Source: Ficedula albicollis (taxonomy: Eukaryota; Chordata; Aves; Passeriformes; Muscicapidae). Taken from it: a stretch of DNA of 64,000 bases. This document shows, piece after piece, positions 37,101 through 49,172 of the stretch; the stretch's first letter is position 1; each line of letters starts with the position of its first letter. Where the stretch lies: positions 112,212,766-112,276,765 of the forward strand of contig NC_021673.1 in NCBI RefSeq assembly GCF_000247815.1, in the 5' to 3' direction. The notes beneath the pieces were generated by a model. The model worked only from the letters and a program-made list of their open reading frames with translations, had not been told where the DNA came from and did no database searches. The position numbers and the translations under genes are program-made.

Positions 37101-40100
37101 GCACTCAGAAGAAAACTTTTACAATGTCCCAGGTAGTGAGTACTGGCTTACAATTATATTTGAGCCTCATTATACATATTCCTCAAACAATTATCAAATT
37201 GGTTTATTAAAACAGTGCAGTTTTTTCAGTGTAAAATTCTGATGGAAGTATTTATATTCATCTAGGTCTAAATTGAACACACACAAGCAGTCTTAGTTTC
37301 TAGCACTTGCTGCACAGTCAATTAGGCATTATAAAAATGCTTCCAGCTAAGGGTGTCTTTAACAGGGGATAGGGTCCTCCTTTCTCTCCATTAATCTTAT
37401 CTATTTTTCATCATTCTTGTGCATCACAGAAATACTTCATAACATTTTAACTTTATTCTTAGCCTATAGGCATATTCCCCAAATGAAAATAAGCCCCAGT
37501 GGTGCTGAAATAAGTGACAAAACTTCCACCACCTTCAGTTTAATCAGGACCTGCCCTGCTCCCCAGTCCATCTCTTGGCTTCACATGATGTGTATAGTGT
37601 GGATGATATTTGCAGACACAGATTTTGTCAGATCACCCACCTGTGCCAGGTGGTGCTTAACAGGTCCCAGCCCTCATCCACACAAAAGATTACTTCATTT
37701 GCTGCACATGATTTAAGGAAATGTTTGAGCTAAATTTCTGCTAGAGGCCCATGTGGACAGAAAATTGCATTAAAAATGTGAATCTTGGCTCCTAAGTTGA
37801 AGGAAACAACAGTAAGAAATTCTGACTGTAGTTTAGTGCTGCTCCAATCTGTAATTCATTGCTGTCTTTCAGGCCAAATGATAGCAGTAGATTTTAGTCT
37901 GGTTTCCCCTTGGCACAAACTGCTTGACAGAACTGACCATGAGGTTTCCCTCAGCCTCTGGAAGTTAGGACTTGACACTCACCCCCCCATATATTTTCTT
38001 CTGAGTCCAGTCTTTCACTACATACCAATAAGTATCTGGCTTTTGGTGCAGATGGAATTCACAATCTGCCTCACTCATTGCCCCTTCACCTGTTTCAGGA
38101 AGGAATCTCAGAAATACATCATGATCTACTGAGTCTTGCTTTTCTGTCCTCCTGTCATTCAGGTCAACACTCCATGCCAGCCAGCACTTCCTAATTAAGG
38201 TCATTAGGTTACTTCCTTCCTGTTTGGCCAAATCAATTTCATGTTTTGTTTTGTATTTTGATTTCAAAGACTTCTTTCATCTAGTAATTCTCCATTTTTG
38301 CTTACTTTTTTTCTCCAGCAGTCAACAACATTTGTTGGGAAGGCCTTTTTTTCGTTTTTACAACGTTGTACTGAACTGTATCTGAAAAGATATCAGTCAT
38401 CCAAAACTCCTGACTACCTTGCAGCCTCTGGAGGGTTTTTAGCTTTCTTTGAGGACAGCACAAAATATCTCAGCAGTAGAACTGATTTGGCAGGAGTTCA
38501 TACCTTAGTGCTTCAGCGAAGCATTTGGCGTGTTGTTGAGGTTGAGTTTTGTGATACTCACGGTCTTTTTGTTATGCAATGAAACCTTGAAACCTTTGAG
38601 CCACAATATTTTATACATAGCTTAAAAAGCATTTCATTAGCTTAGCTGTTTTGGAATCATGGCTGGTATTACACATGAACTCAGACATGGTACAATGGGA
38701 AACAAAAATAAGAATGGGGATAAACAAGGACTGTGCTATCTCTCACTATCCAGAGTTTGCTTTAGACAGAGAAAATATTTCATATGGTGTTCTCCCTTTC
38801 ATATTTAACTGCACAGTCTTCCCTCACCTGATTATTCAGTTGTTAGATGAAAGCTATAGTAAAATTTGTATGACATGAAATATTCACTGGTCCCAAATAT
38901 ACATTAGCCAAATGGGTTTTTTGTTTTTTTCAACTCAATATTTGGAAAATCAAGATCAGTCAAAATAGTTTGTTTATTCCATTCAAATAGCTTCTGCTTT
39001 TCTATATTTCAAAATTTGCACTCCAGCTGATACATTAGTGAGCTTGTATCAAAATCTGTGGCCATGTGTGAACTGGCCCAAAGAAAGCAGAACAAGGAAT
39101 GGGAAGTCTCAGGACCTTTTGATTATAATATGAAGGTGTGTGGATTGGGTTGGTATTAGTGTTCCTTTTATAAATAAAAGATGTGATATGGTAATTAGTA
39201 GATGCCCTCCTATGCTTGCTGAGAGTCCAGAGTGTTCCTGATGACTACTTATTAATGTCAGTGTTAATTACCAAGTGCTTTGAGTTCCTGAACATTGTAT
39301 GTATGAATGCTGATCATATTTGAAGCCATTGATTAATTGGGGTTTGCATTTAGTCTTTCTCTCTTCATGGCTTTGGACCTTCAGAATTAAAATGTGTTAT
39401 GTAATAGAGACTCACAATTTTTTTGTTTTTAATGTCATAGCCTCCTCCCTAAGTTTCATGGACACGTGCAGTTTTGAACTTGAAAATATATGTGGCATGA
39501 TTCAAAGTTCAGCTGATAATGGTGATTGGCAGCGTTTGTCTCAGGTTCCTGCTGGGCCAAATACTGATCACACTAACATGGGAAAGTGCAAAGGTATGAG
39601 AAAAAAACTCTTATCTCTCTGGAAAGTGTTTTCTGCAGAGGCATGCAAGTTTTCTTCAAGCTTGGCCTTGCTATCTGTTTATTTTTTGACAAATTACAGT
39701 TTGTTTTTTAACTAAGTAGCATAAATCTACATACCTAGGGACATCATGTGATATATTGATTTTCTGCTTATTTCAGAGGATCTAATGTCCTTATCTCTTT
39801 TGATCTGATTTTTAGTCCTAGTGTCACATCCTATCATGAGAAGTCTATAAAACATTGAACTTGTGATACAGGCACACCAAATAGATTGCTGTTTTTCGGA
39901 ATAATTGCTCAATAAGTCCTTGGACAGGAGTAAGATTTTGAAATGTGTATTATCAGGGCTGAGGTGAAAAATTAATTGATGATCTAGCTAGATGTATCTC
40001 AACCTGTCAGAATGGTCCAAGAGTTCAGGAGCTTAAACCAGTCCTCCAGGGAGTCAACTGTGAATTACTGGCACTGGGTAAAGAGCAAAAACCCATGGTT

Positions 40101-43100
40101 TTGAGTACATTTTGCTAGAGACAATGAAATGAGGACAAAAGCAGCAAAGAAAGTAGTTCTACCTTTGGAAAATGTGAATAGGTAACAGTCCTCAGTCAGA
40201 GATTTGTACAGGATCTACCTAACCCTGACCTGTATCTTCTAAAGTTATTACAATACAGCATCAAGAAACCCACTAAACCAGGAAAATTCTGTTTTCTCTC
40301 CCCTCCACCACTCATTTCTCATTGACTTTTGGCAGATTCTGGCTACTTCATGCATTTTAACACCAGTTCTGGAGGAGAAGGAAGCACAGCTGCCCTGGAG
40401 AGCCGAATTTTCTATCCCAAAAGAGGTTTTCAGTGCTTGCAATTCTATTTATACAACAGTGGTAATGAGAATGACCAGCTGAATGTCTGGGTCAGGGAGT
40501 ACACGTCAGCCAATCCAAATGGCACTCTGAGATTCATTGAAGAGATAAAAGGTATGGAATAAAATTGCATCTTGTTTTAACCTATACTCAGTATTTTTCA
40601 AAATACTGGGGAAAAATCTTGTGGCAAAGTCACTCATTTCCTGGTGCTGTTCTTCGGCTTCTTCTCTTTCTGTGTAATTGATTTGTTGCTGCTGAAATTA
40701 TACCTGATGGATCCTCAGTCAGCTGTTTTCCTATAATATAATAAATTACCACAAATTTCAAACTCTTGTATTAGCAAAATAGTTTTCTTGCCAAACTAGC
40801 TAAAATTCCATGAGCAATCATTTTAACTGTTCTAGAATTGCCAGTATCAATAGCAGCTGATGAAGTTGGAATGTTAAATTACAATTAAGGAGAAAGTATA
40901 ATAAAGAAATGGAAAGCACAAGTGCCTTGGAATACCTAATACATAAGTTAAAAAGAGATAAATAAAATTTAAATTACTTAACTGGAATATATGAGCAGCA
41001 GATCATGATTTGAGTTGTAGTTTGAAGAAGATTAAATTCTTGTGGTTTTAGGAGCCTATGGCCGACAGAATGATCAGTTGAGGTCAGCTAGTGGACAAGA
41101 GCTCTTTAAGCTAGCATTGCCAAAGTCACCTTATGATTAAATTACTTTCTCAAATATTTGACTATTATGTGACCTCCATTTCAGCTACACCAAGTTCAGA
41201 AAGATCTGAGCAAGTTCTTTTACTAAATAGGTATCTTTTCTGTCTCTTTTTTTCTCAGCTGCTGATGGTGCCTGCTTTCTTTTTTCCACTCTTTTCTTCC
41301 CATCTGTGGCTTCACCCTCTGTACCCTCTGAGCCAGCAGGCATCCTTAACTAAGAGTTGCTAAGGCAGATGTAGACTTCACATCAGTCTGAGCCCTCCAA
41401 ACTCCTTCAAACCCTACTTTGATGCCAAGATTAATTTCTCACAAGCACTTTTTTGTGATGCATGGGTTCTGTACCTGGGATTGGCACCGCTTGTTCAATA
41501 AATGCAGCTGGTAGACAGATGAACTAAAGCCAGGCAGCAAAAGAAACTGTTTTGGTGCACATACTTTTAAAAAAGGGTGCTCTACTTTAATTGACCTCAC
41601 AGGCCCCCTGTGCAAAGGTCTTTGCTTTTGCGTGCGCTGCTCTTGGAGTCAAGTGGAATTTGCTAGTGCAGGCACTTTGGGATGCAGCATCAAACTTGCT
41701 GAGGTTTTATTGCATGAAGTAGGTTTGCAAATGACTGGCTTTAATTTGACCTTAGTACCATTAATCATGTGATGGGTGAATAGTGCTTCTGCATAGGCAA
41801 GCTTCCAACAAACCATTAAAAATACAAAAAATAAATGAATGAACTAGTCTTGTAGTTCTAGGTTCCCAGAATCCTCAGGAGTATTTTTTTGTTGAGGCAT
41901 GTTGTTGTTCAGTTATTTGAATATAACTTGTTCTGATTTTTTTCTTTTTAACAATACAGGTGAAACTATATTTGTGGAATTAATAATCTGAACATCTGGA
42001 TTAATTTAATGAAATTTTATTTTCAAATGTGAGAAGAAAAAGCAGTTATAAACCCTTCAATAAACACTATTATGCATATTAATTCTGTTAAAATACTGTA
42101 TTGAGCCAATATGATCTTGAACTGAAAAAGTAACATCTACAGAAGAAATATTCCATCACATCAGTGCCAGTGAAGTTGAAAAATTCCTACACAGTGTTGG
42201 TATAGGGTCCACAGGCCTGTGCAGTGTTTGACTGCACTGCTGACTCAGAAATCTCTACCCTTGAACTTGTTTTCCAGGTTCACCTGAGACCTACTGGCAG
42301 CTCCATCATGTTTCTTTGAACGTCACGAGTAAATTCCGGGTTGTGTTTGAAGGCGTGAGAGGAAGTGGCTTATCAAATGGAGGCCTCTCTATTGATGACA
42401 TCAACTTGTCAGAAACTCAGTGTCCCCACCACATCTGGCATATCAGAAATTTCACACATCTCCTCAACACAAGTCCAGCAGGGAGCAATGGGACAATATA
42501 CAGCCCACCATTTTACTCTAGTAAAGGATATGCTTTTCAGGTCAGCTTGTATGTAAATGGTACCACTGATAACCCATTTAATTTAGGAATATACTTGTCC
42601 TTGGTTTCTGGAGCAAATGATGCTCATTTGGAATGGCCCTGTCCATGGCAACAAGTTACCATGATCCTGCTTGACCAGCATCCTGACATTCGTCAACAGA
42701 TGTCAAACCAAAGAAGTATAACAACAGACCCTCAGAGATTATCAGGTTAGTTAAAATCAAACATGTAAAACACAACCAAAAGACAAGAGGTCACATCTCC
42801 TCTTTGTGTAAATTAATGCATATTTTTTAGTTTCTGGAATGTTTCATATGTTTGCAGCAGCAATAATATTGATCCACGGACAAGAAAAAAAATTAAACCT
42901 ACAAGCAAGTTAAGCTGGAACTCTGTATTTCAAAGTTGCATTTGCATAAGAATGGTGGATGATCTATTCCTAAAGCTTCTTTCATATACGCTGTGAGGAC
43001 ACATTTATTTCTTTTTTAGTGAGAATGGAAGTTTTCCAGAAGTCATGAAAAGAAAAATACTGAATTAAAAATGCAGGCAGTTTATACTAGATAAAAGTGC

Positions 43101-46100
43101 AGCAACAATCAAACAAATCCCTGCCCTCCTTGTCAAAGATACAGCCATGTCAGCACAACCCTCCAGATGGACAAAGTAGTGATTAATTTCATGTAATCTG
43201 TACTTGCTCAAGGTGTGAGAAGATAAGAGCCATTGTCCACAATAACTTGGAAAGGAGGCAGTTGAGGTAAAAAGTAACTCTGAGAAATGGTGGGAATATC
43301 TACAGAGAAATATTAAAGAAAACACCCAGATTCAGCATTGGATAGAGTTTGGATTTAAGCCATAATGGCTTTCTTCTTTTTGCCAAGGAAATCATCTCTG
43401 CCACTAAATTAGTTTTCTGGCTTTCAGACAAGGAAGGCAGGAAGGCAGGAAGGCAGGAAGGCAGGAAGGCAGGAAGGCAGGAAGGAAGGAAGGAAGGAAG
43501 GAAGGAAGGAAGGAAGGAAGGAAGGAAGGAAGGAAGGAAGGAAGGAAGGAAGGAAGGAAGGAAGGAAGGAAGGAAGGAAGGAAGGAAGGAAGGAAGGAAG
43601 GAAGGAAGGAAGGAAGGAAGGAAGGAAGGAAGGAAGGAAGGTTAATATTTTAAAAACAGTATGTTCTACATTCCATTTTCTATGACACTCCTTCTTCATG
43701 AAAACAAAGTGGGTAATCTAGAAAGACTTAATGTCCTCTCTTCAAATGAAAGACATCACACCATGTCTTCCACAGATGTTTAAAAAAGCACATTTTCCTT
43801 GTGCTTTCTGCTGTTACTGCCACAGTGCATATCCCTTTTCCTTCTCTGACTCTGCAGACATGCAGTCTGTTTGCCCTCTGCTCCTTCTCCCTTGTTTATT
43901 TATATATTTCAAATAGTCCATGACTCCCAAGGGAAGCCTTGTAAAACACACTCTTTATCTAACCAGAGAGGTGTTGGAGCAGGCTGTTCTTTCTCCCTCT
44001 GTCAGATTCTTTCATGGACAGTCAGGCTTAGCTTTGAGCTTTAGAATGGGGTTTGATGGAACAGGCATCAGTGATCTGTGATCATTTAGGTTGTTCAAAT
44101 ATCTTGTGCCCCACATCTACTGCAGGAGATGCTCTCTTTTGAGAAGCACTGCATTAACTCATGTTACAGATGATTTATGTGCTACTTATCTTCTTGACCA
44201 CCTCACTTTAAAGAACTAAAAAGAAAATACAACAGGTTTTCAACTAGCTCTCCAATAACCTCATCTTCAGCAGGTTGTTTTCTCAGTACCTCAGGCTAAA
44301 CCAAATCATTGAAGATCCCCTTTGTCTTGTGCCTCTCATCAATGGAGAATCTCAGGCAATTGAGGTTTCTGCTGAGAGACAAATCCAGAGCAGTCTCACA
44401 TTCACTTTTTAATTTTTTTTTTTTCTTCAGGTTCCTCATCAAATTTTACTTGGGATAGGCCAGATGAAGTGGGATCTGAAGCAACTTATCCCAATGGAAC
44501 TAAATACATGAGAGGCCCAGGAGTTGGAACAAGCGCATTTTTGACTCATCAGAGGCTTAGAAGCCGCAACTTTATTAAAGAGGATGGTGTTTATATTCTT
44601 TTAACAATGGAAGGTATGTGAACATGCTGATACTCTTTGCAATGCAGTAAACAGTGTCAGATACTAGGTCACTAGTGCTGCAGTTATAATACACAATGTA
44701 CTTTGCACTTGAGCAGTATTTGAATTATGACTACAAAATCAAATCATATGTTTGAATAAATTTGTGAACAGGTACAACACAATATAATTCCTTTATCTCA
44801 TGTGAAGGCGTATAAAACAATACTAGTCCTGTGCAAACTATTTTGAATAGATTAATTTGAATATCTGTTTATGAAAAAATCCTAGAGGACATTTCCAAAG
44901 AACATCATGCTCCTGAAAGGCAGAAAAGACTGTTTATCCATTATTCCTTTGGACAGGCTCACTGCTCTTTATTATTAGAAATTATCATTAGAATAAGAAG
45001 AAAAATAATGTGAAGCAAAGACCTTATTTCCTGTGGGTTCACTGTGCAGATATATCACATCTCCTGTCGACTCAGCCGAGCACTCCACCCCCTGTTACGA
45101 CTACAAGTGCCAGCCCCACCACCACAGGCCACACCACCCAGCCCACAGATCCAGAGGTTCCGGCTCTCTGCCCAAACAACCCCTGTGAGAACGACGGTGT
45201 TTGTGTCTTGGTTAACAGAGCCCCAGTGTGCAGGTAACTAACTGCCTTTATTCGCTCTCAGATGCAGTTTTAGGATGAGAAATGGAAGTTCCTGACAAAA
45301 TAAATCTTTGCTCCTAATGAAAGGAATGACTGACTGTAGCTGATTAGGGCAAGTATTTGCAACTGCTCCTGTGAGACTGAGCTTATGGCCAATTTGGGCA
45401 ACAAAGCTCCTAACCTCAGCACTTGATCATTTTGAAGAACTCTGCTTGACTTTCCTGTACATTATATTTTAAATGTGTTTATCATTTTAAGTAATGTATT
45501 ACTCCGAGTCCTTAGAATTCCCTATAGCAAAATGTAGAAGAGTTGAATAAATGTAATTGAAAGAAAAGAGTATTTATATCATAAGAGAAGATTTTCAATG
45601 TTTATCACGCAGGAAGCAGCATAGACATTATTTTAAAATTTGATTCAGAAATATTGTACAGTGCAAATTATGACCATGAATTGCCAAAGTGTAGTCACTC
45701 ACCTTTGAAGCCAGCAGTGAAAGCTGAGGAATAAAAGATTGTTTGCCCTGTGAGAAGATTAATATCAACTTCTATTTAATTATCTGTGGATACATTTATG
45801 CAACCTACCTGCCTGATTAGGATTGTTCCAGCTCTCAAATAAGCTCTGAGGCTGAAGATAGTAACCTTAGGTGCTGTGCCAGGGCAGACTGGGGGAGTAC
45901 TGTGCGGGAAACATAAAGGCCAAGAGCCACAAGAGTCAGGATGACTCATTAAGTGTTATATATCCCCATTTAGAAACCTTTTAAAAAATATTTCTTGTGC
46001 AACTCATCAGAAGCAGGTCACAAATAAGAGTAAATGTCAAGAGGATATTCCAAGAAAACAAAAATAAAAAATATACTGAATATTATACCTCATTTCAAAA

Positions 46101-48079
46101 GTATGAAAGAGAACATTTATTTTCTGATACTTCTGGACTCTTTGAAGCTTTAGCACTTTTGCAACCTGCTTTCTGTCATAGGGAAATGTGTGACCAGCAG
46201 CCAGTTTCCACCCTGATTTTCTGTTGGGAAATGGGTGGGAATGTGATACCTCTGTTCAAGCTGAATCACGTGGAGTCCCCCCAGCAGGCAATATCTTTGC
46301 AGTGCACTGCAAACAGACTTGTTTTCAGGGCTGAGGTAGTCCTGAATAAATGGCTTAGACAGGAGCTGGAAGATCAATACATCAGGAATAACCAAGGTTA
46401 GAAAGATGGGGGTGGGGTGCTGACTGCAGTGCTGGGTATGGTGATGAAATCAAAGCCTGTTTTCAGTCCTAAAACTGGATGACTGCTGGGCTGTTAATTT
46501 ATTTTCTTACCTGCTTGTTGGTGAGAGCAGAGACAGCTCTTACAAGTTCTTTAAATTTGAAAATTAAAAAAAAAAAAAAGCAGTTCCATAGATTGGCTGC
46601 AACCAAGCACTAAGAGGTCAAGAGGATCAGGAAGACATTTAGGATTTCTGGCAAAGGCTCTCTGAAGGCACAACCTATGAAACATTAGGAAGCTAAAAGA
46701 AACACATTTAGCAGTGTAAGGACACTGGGCCACTCAGGCCACTGAAGACAACTTTAAAATAGAAGTCCATTTTAAGATAACTTCGTTATGCTTTATGATA
46801 CAGAAATTGCATCAGAGATGCCATTTTTTCTGAGGTAGACATTTTCACACCTTTAATCTTTAGGTGATAGCACATGTTTGTTCTTTTGCTTTTTAGATGT
46901 CCAGCAGGTGACAACTGGTGGTACATGGGAGAAAGGTGTGAAAGAAAAGGCTCAACTCGAGAAAATACTGTAATAGCTGTTTCTTCAACCTTAACTGTGT
47001 TTGTTGTAATGCTTATTGTCACCATCACAACTGCAGTGTGCCTTAAAAAGAAATACAAACAAGGAAAGGAGAATATACATAGCCTGGCTCTAGAGGAAGT
47101 AAGTATTTTGCCTCTTTCAACAAATATACAGACACATGCACACATATCTATATTCACTAAAAAGCAAACAATCAAATTAAGTAAGAAGTAAATGGGAAGA
47201 TGTCACCTTTTTGAAGCCTAAAGACTCCAGTTTAAGAATTAAAGAGTTCCTTTAAGTGTCATTAATTTATCAAACACCAAAACCCCACTTAATTAAAAAT
47301 CTGTTCTCCTCTTCCACCCCCCTCCATTCTGCCCCAATGACAGCCTACATTGAGTAGGATAGTGTGAACAAAGCAGTTCATCTTCAATTTGTAATTAAAC
47401 CATATTTTATGCTCAGTTAACTTGTATTTCATCTATTGATGCCTATTCTACTAAAGATCTCCCCTTAAAATACCGGGATATGCTACTAAAAAAATACATC
47501 CCAGGATGTTAAAACAAAAAGCAAATCTAAAAATAATTTTCCACATTCAAAGGCCATTTTTTATGCAAGGCATGAAGTAGCTGTGGAAATAGTGACTTAG
47601 GGAAAGGTTAAGAAGATAGCAGGTTAAAACTGTCTAGATGACAGGATCAGAAATGCCATGCATTGGATAGAAGCAGCATTTGGGCATGTTTTCACAGGAA
47701 ATTTCATCCAGCCTGAGACACACGGACTCTTGCGTTGAGTCGAGGCTTGTCTTGGAAATAGCAAGCGTGACATAGTTTAGAGGGACTCGCAGGGCACAGG
47801 AGAAATTTTGTAAACCAACTGAAAAGGAATGGCCTTCAGAAAGCAGAGTTCCACTTTTCATTTTCTACTAATACTCTTTGTGTGATACCCCATTGAGTTG
47901 CAGCACCTCTGTGCAGTGTCAGATAGTTGACACTGCTACTTTATGACCTTCCAATAAATAGTTTTGGTTTCTTAGCAAGAAATGCTCTTACATTATACGC
48001 ATACTTCCCTTCCCTATGCACTTTTAAGATGTGGATTTGTTTTTTTCTCTCCCCCACTTAGACTAAAACATCCTTCTGA
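28154..48079 (+). CDS. MEP1B: MEP1B, meprin A subunit beta (astacin-family membrane metalloprotease), 5' exon missing
   Basis: Fourteen exons splice in frame into 708 residues: 28154-28172, 28358-28408, 28505-28548, 29417-29489, 30402-30519, 34617-34795, 36222-36440, 39441-39593, 40336-40551, 42278-42745, 44431-44613, 45050-45233, 46897-47098 and 48062-48079. Domain order is propeptide, astacin protease, MAM, MATH/TRAF, Thr/Pro stalk, EGF-like, transmembrane helix and short cytosolic tail. Zinc ligands are in [13 protein letters not shown], with the Met-turn SVMHY. Meprin beta is a type I cell-surface zinc endopeptidase of intestine and kidney, activated by tryptic removal of its propeptide; the expected site (Arg before NSIIG) is present. 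The human protein is about 701 residues, so only the signal-peptide exon is missing, probably in the gap. No frameshift is seen. The terminal exon exists in two copies. Confidence 0.97.
28358..28408 (+). CDS. MEP1B: MEP1B exon: propeptide
   Basis: Encodes [16 protein letters not shown], nearly identical to the meprin beta propeptide. Flanked by TTTTTCAG and GTTTTT; the donor is weak but is fixed by the reading frame. Confidence 0.95.
28505..28548 (+). CDS. MEP1B: MEP1B exon: propeptide end
   Basis: Encodes [15 protein letters not shown], with the conserved GLDLFEGDI block. The tail is two residues shorter than human before the activation arginine. Acceptor TTTAG, donor GTGAGT. Confidence 0.95.
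29417..29489 (+). CDS. MEP1B: MEP1B exon: activation site and start of astacin domain
   Basis: Encodes [20 protein letters not shown]. The Arg-Asn junction is the tryptic activation site, and RWPH.IPY is the conserved beginning of the mature protease. Acceptor GTACAG, donor GTACAG. Confidence 0.96.
30402..30519 (+). CDS. MEP1B: MEP1B exon: astacin N-terminal subdomain
   Basis: Encodes [20 protein letters not shown] and then [17 protein letters not shown]. It carries the first cysteine of the long astacin disulfide. Acceptor GTGCAG, donor GTAAGA. A minus ORF across it is a shadow. Confidence 0.97.
31629..31750. repeat. 63-bp tandem repeat in a MEP1B intron
   Basis: 31629-31691 repeats from 31692 for about 55 bases with no visible difference (GGAGGTCTCTGCACAATG.. 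blocks). Confidence 0.93.
33058..33234. repeat. 89-bp tandem repeat in a MEP1B intron
   Basis: 33058-33146 repeats at 33147-33234 with one visible change (GGACTTCC/GGACTCCC). It creates an internally repeated minus ORF that is not a gene. Confidence 0.93.
34101..34284. repeat. 100/84-bp direct tandem repeat in a MEP1B intron
   Basis: 34101-34200 repeats at 34201-34284. The second copy lacks 16-17 bases (GGCTCAAACTGTGCTC region) and has two or three substitutions. It lies about 330 bases upstream of the active-site exon. Confidence 0.9.
34617..34795 (+). CDS. MEP1B: MEP1B exon: zinc-binding active site
   Basis: Contains the astacin signature [20 protein letters not shown], including three zinc-ligand histidines and the catalytic glutamate, all intact. 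It begins CWSSVGN and ends WDRIQY. Acceptor TGCCAG, donor GTCAGT. Confidence 0.98.
36222..36440 (+). CDS. MEP1B: MEP1B exon: Met-turn and astacin C-terminal subdomain
   Basis: Encodes [16 protein letters not shown], with the Met-turn and the tyrosine that acts as the fifth zinc ligand, then [20 protein letters not shown]. Acceptor ATTTAG, donor GTAAGT. Confidence 0.98.
39441..39593 (+). CDS. MEP1B: MEP1B exon: start of MAM domain
   Basis: Encodes [20 protein letters not shown] and then [11 protein letters not shown]. The two Cys and the F-E-x-x-x-I-C-G pattern are diagnostic of MAM domains. The acceptor is GTCATAG and the donor GTATGA. Confidence 0.97.
40336..40551 (+). CDS. MEP1B: MEP1B exon: central MAM domain
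   Basis: Encodes [34 protein letters not shown] and LNVWVREY. This is the MAM beta-sandwich core including the conserved Gly-x-Tyr-Phe-Met motif. Acceptor GGCAG, donor GTATGG. Confidence 0.97.
42278..42745 (+). CDS. MEP1B: MEP1B exon: end of MAM and most of MATH/TRAF domain
   Basis: The longest exon (468 nt). It encodes [24 protein letters not shown] (MAM end) and then the MATH domain from [15 protein letters not shown] through [20 protein letters not shown] to [20 protein letters not shown]. There are several N-x-S/T glycosylation sites. Acceptor TTCCAG, donor GTTAGT. Confidence 0.98.
43431..43641 (+). repeat. (GGAAGGCA)n/(GGAA)n microsatellite in a MEP1B intron
   Basis: About six GGAAGGCA units grade into about 40 perfect GGAA units, 211 bases in all. 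The Arg/Lys/Gly ORF and its Pro/Ser/Phe antisense are artefacts. Confidence 0.97.
44431..44613 (+). CDS. MEP1B: MEP1B exon: end of MATH/TRAF domain
   Basis: Encodes [20 protein letters not shown] and later [20 protein letters not shown] and YILLTME. It closes the TRAF-like fold. Strong T-rich acceptor, donor GTATGT. Confidence 0.97.
45050..45233 (+). CDS. MEP1B: MEP1B exon: expanded Thr/Pro stalk and first half of EGF-like domain
   Basis: Encodes DISHL, then about 35 Ser/Thr/Pro-rich residues ([15 protein letters not shown] and onward), then the EGF-like start [15 protein letters not shown]. In human the same segment between DISHL and the first EGF cysteine is about 16 residues. Dense Thr suggests mucin-type O-glycosylation near the membrane-proximal shedding region. 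Confidence 0.96.
46897..47098 (+). CDS. MEP1B: MEP1B exon: end of EGF-like domain, transmembrane helix, start of tail
   Basis: Encodes [20 protein letters not shown], a hydrophobic helix of about 25 residues ([19 protein letters not shown]..), and the basic stop-transfer LKKKYKQGK. Donor GTAAGT after a complete codon. Confidence 0.97.
48062..48079 (+). CDS. MEP1B: MEP1B terminal coding exon, copy 1
   Basis: After a pyrimidine-rich acceptor (CTCTCCCCCACTTAG) the frame reads TKTSF and stops at 48077-48079. The remainder to at least 48294 would be 3' UTR. An identical copy lies 735 bases downstream. Confidence 0.82.
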   Translation, partial: TKTSF

Positions 48080-48796
48080 AGATAATGCAAACAAGCATCA
48101 AAGACACAAGATGAACAAGATGAACATCACTTCAAAACCACAACTACGTCATCACTCTTTCTGTTCCTTTTATCTCAACCATCACGATAAAAGTTTGTAA
48201 AGTCTGGAAAATAATTCATCATCTGGATAAAATACTGTGCTAAAGGCAGTGGAGTGTCTGACAGGGCTGTGTATCGTCATGCAATGGAGAAAAATTTATG
48301 CAAGGCATGAAGTAGCCGTGGAAATAGTGACTTAGGGAAAGGTTAAGAAGATAGCAGGTTAAAACTGTCTAGATGACAGGATCAGAAATGCCATGCATTG
48401 GATAGAAGCAGCATTTGGGCATGTTTTCACAGGAAATTTCATCCAGCCTGAGACACACGGACTCTTGCGTTGAGTCGAGGCTTGTCTTGGAAATAGCAAG
48501 CGTGACATAGTTTAGAGGGACTCGCAGGGCACAGGAGAAATTTTGTAAACCAACTGAAAAGGAATGGCCTTCAGAAAGCAGAGTTCCACTTTTCATTTTC
48601 TACTAATACTCTTTGTGTGATACCCCATTGAGTTGCAGCACCTCTGTGCAGTGTCAGATAGTTGACACTGCTACTTTATGACCTTCCAATAAATAGTTTT
48701 GGTTTCTTAGCAAGAAATGCTCTTACATTATACGCATACTTCCCTTCCCTATGCACTTTTAAGATGTGGATTTGTTTTTTTCTCTCCCCCACTTAG

Positions 48797-48814
48797 ACTA
48801 AAACATCCTTCTGA
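48797..48814 (+). CDS. MEP1B: MEP1B terminal coding exon, copy 2 (duplicate)
   Basis: An exact copy of the acceptor and the TKTSF-stop exon. Splicing to either copy gives the same protein. Only this copy is followed by single-copy 3' UTR and the poly(A) signal at 49167. It may be the ancestral end of the gene, or a false duplicate. Confidence 0.6.
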   Translation, partial: TKTSF

Positions 48815-49166
48815 AGATAATGCAAACAAGCATCAAAGACACAAGATGAACAAGATGAACATCACTTCAAAACCACAACTACGTCATCACTCTTTCTGTT
48901 CCTTTTATCTCAACCATCACGATAAAAGTTTGTAAAGTCTGGAAAATAATTCATCATCTGGATAAAATACTGTGCTAAAGGCAGTGGAGTGTCTGACAGG
49001 GCTGTGTATCGTCATGCAATGGAGAAAAATGGAAATACGTTGTGTGACATGGCTGCCTTGTCCTTCAAGTCTACCTAAGCATGAAGAAAACATGAAAATG
49101 GCATCCTGAATTCAGTCAACACAGGAAAGTCTGTGTTTGCTATATTATCATTGTACAGTTGTCCAT

Positions 49167-49172
49167 AATAAA
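49167..49172 (+). promoter_or_regulatory. MEP1B poly(A) signal AATAAA
   Basis: A canonical hexamer in single-copy sequence just downstream of the duplicated terminal exon. It is followed within 30-50 bases by a GT-containing region, consistent with a cleavage site near 49185-49195. Confidence 0.65.

Larger units (their letters stand above)
47560..49029 (+). repeat. 735-bp tandem duplication containing the MEP1B last exon
   Basis: 47560-48294 is repeated head to tail at 48295-49029 with essentially one visible substitution (TAGCTGTGG/TAGCCGTGG). The unit spans the end of the last intron, the acceptor, the TKTSF-stop exon and 3' UTR. One base of microhomology marks the junction. AATAAA at 48688-48693 lies in the second copy's intron-derived part. 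Confidence 0.96.

Noticed and set aside
43349..43699. Arg/Lys/Gly-rich and Pro/Ser/Phe-rich ORFs
   Set aside because: They are the GGAA microsatellite read in frame inside a MEP1B intron.
47634..47861. 75-codon minus ORF present twice (also 48369-48596)
   Set aside because: It lies antisense in the MEP1B last intron and is doubled only because of the 735-bp duplication; no domain or signal.
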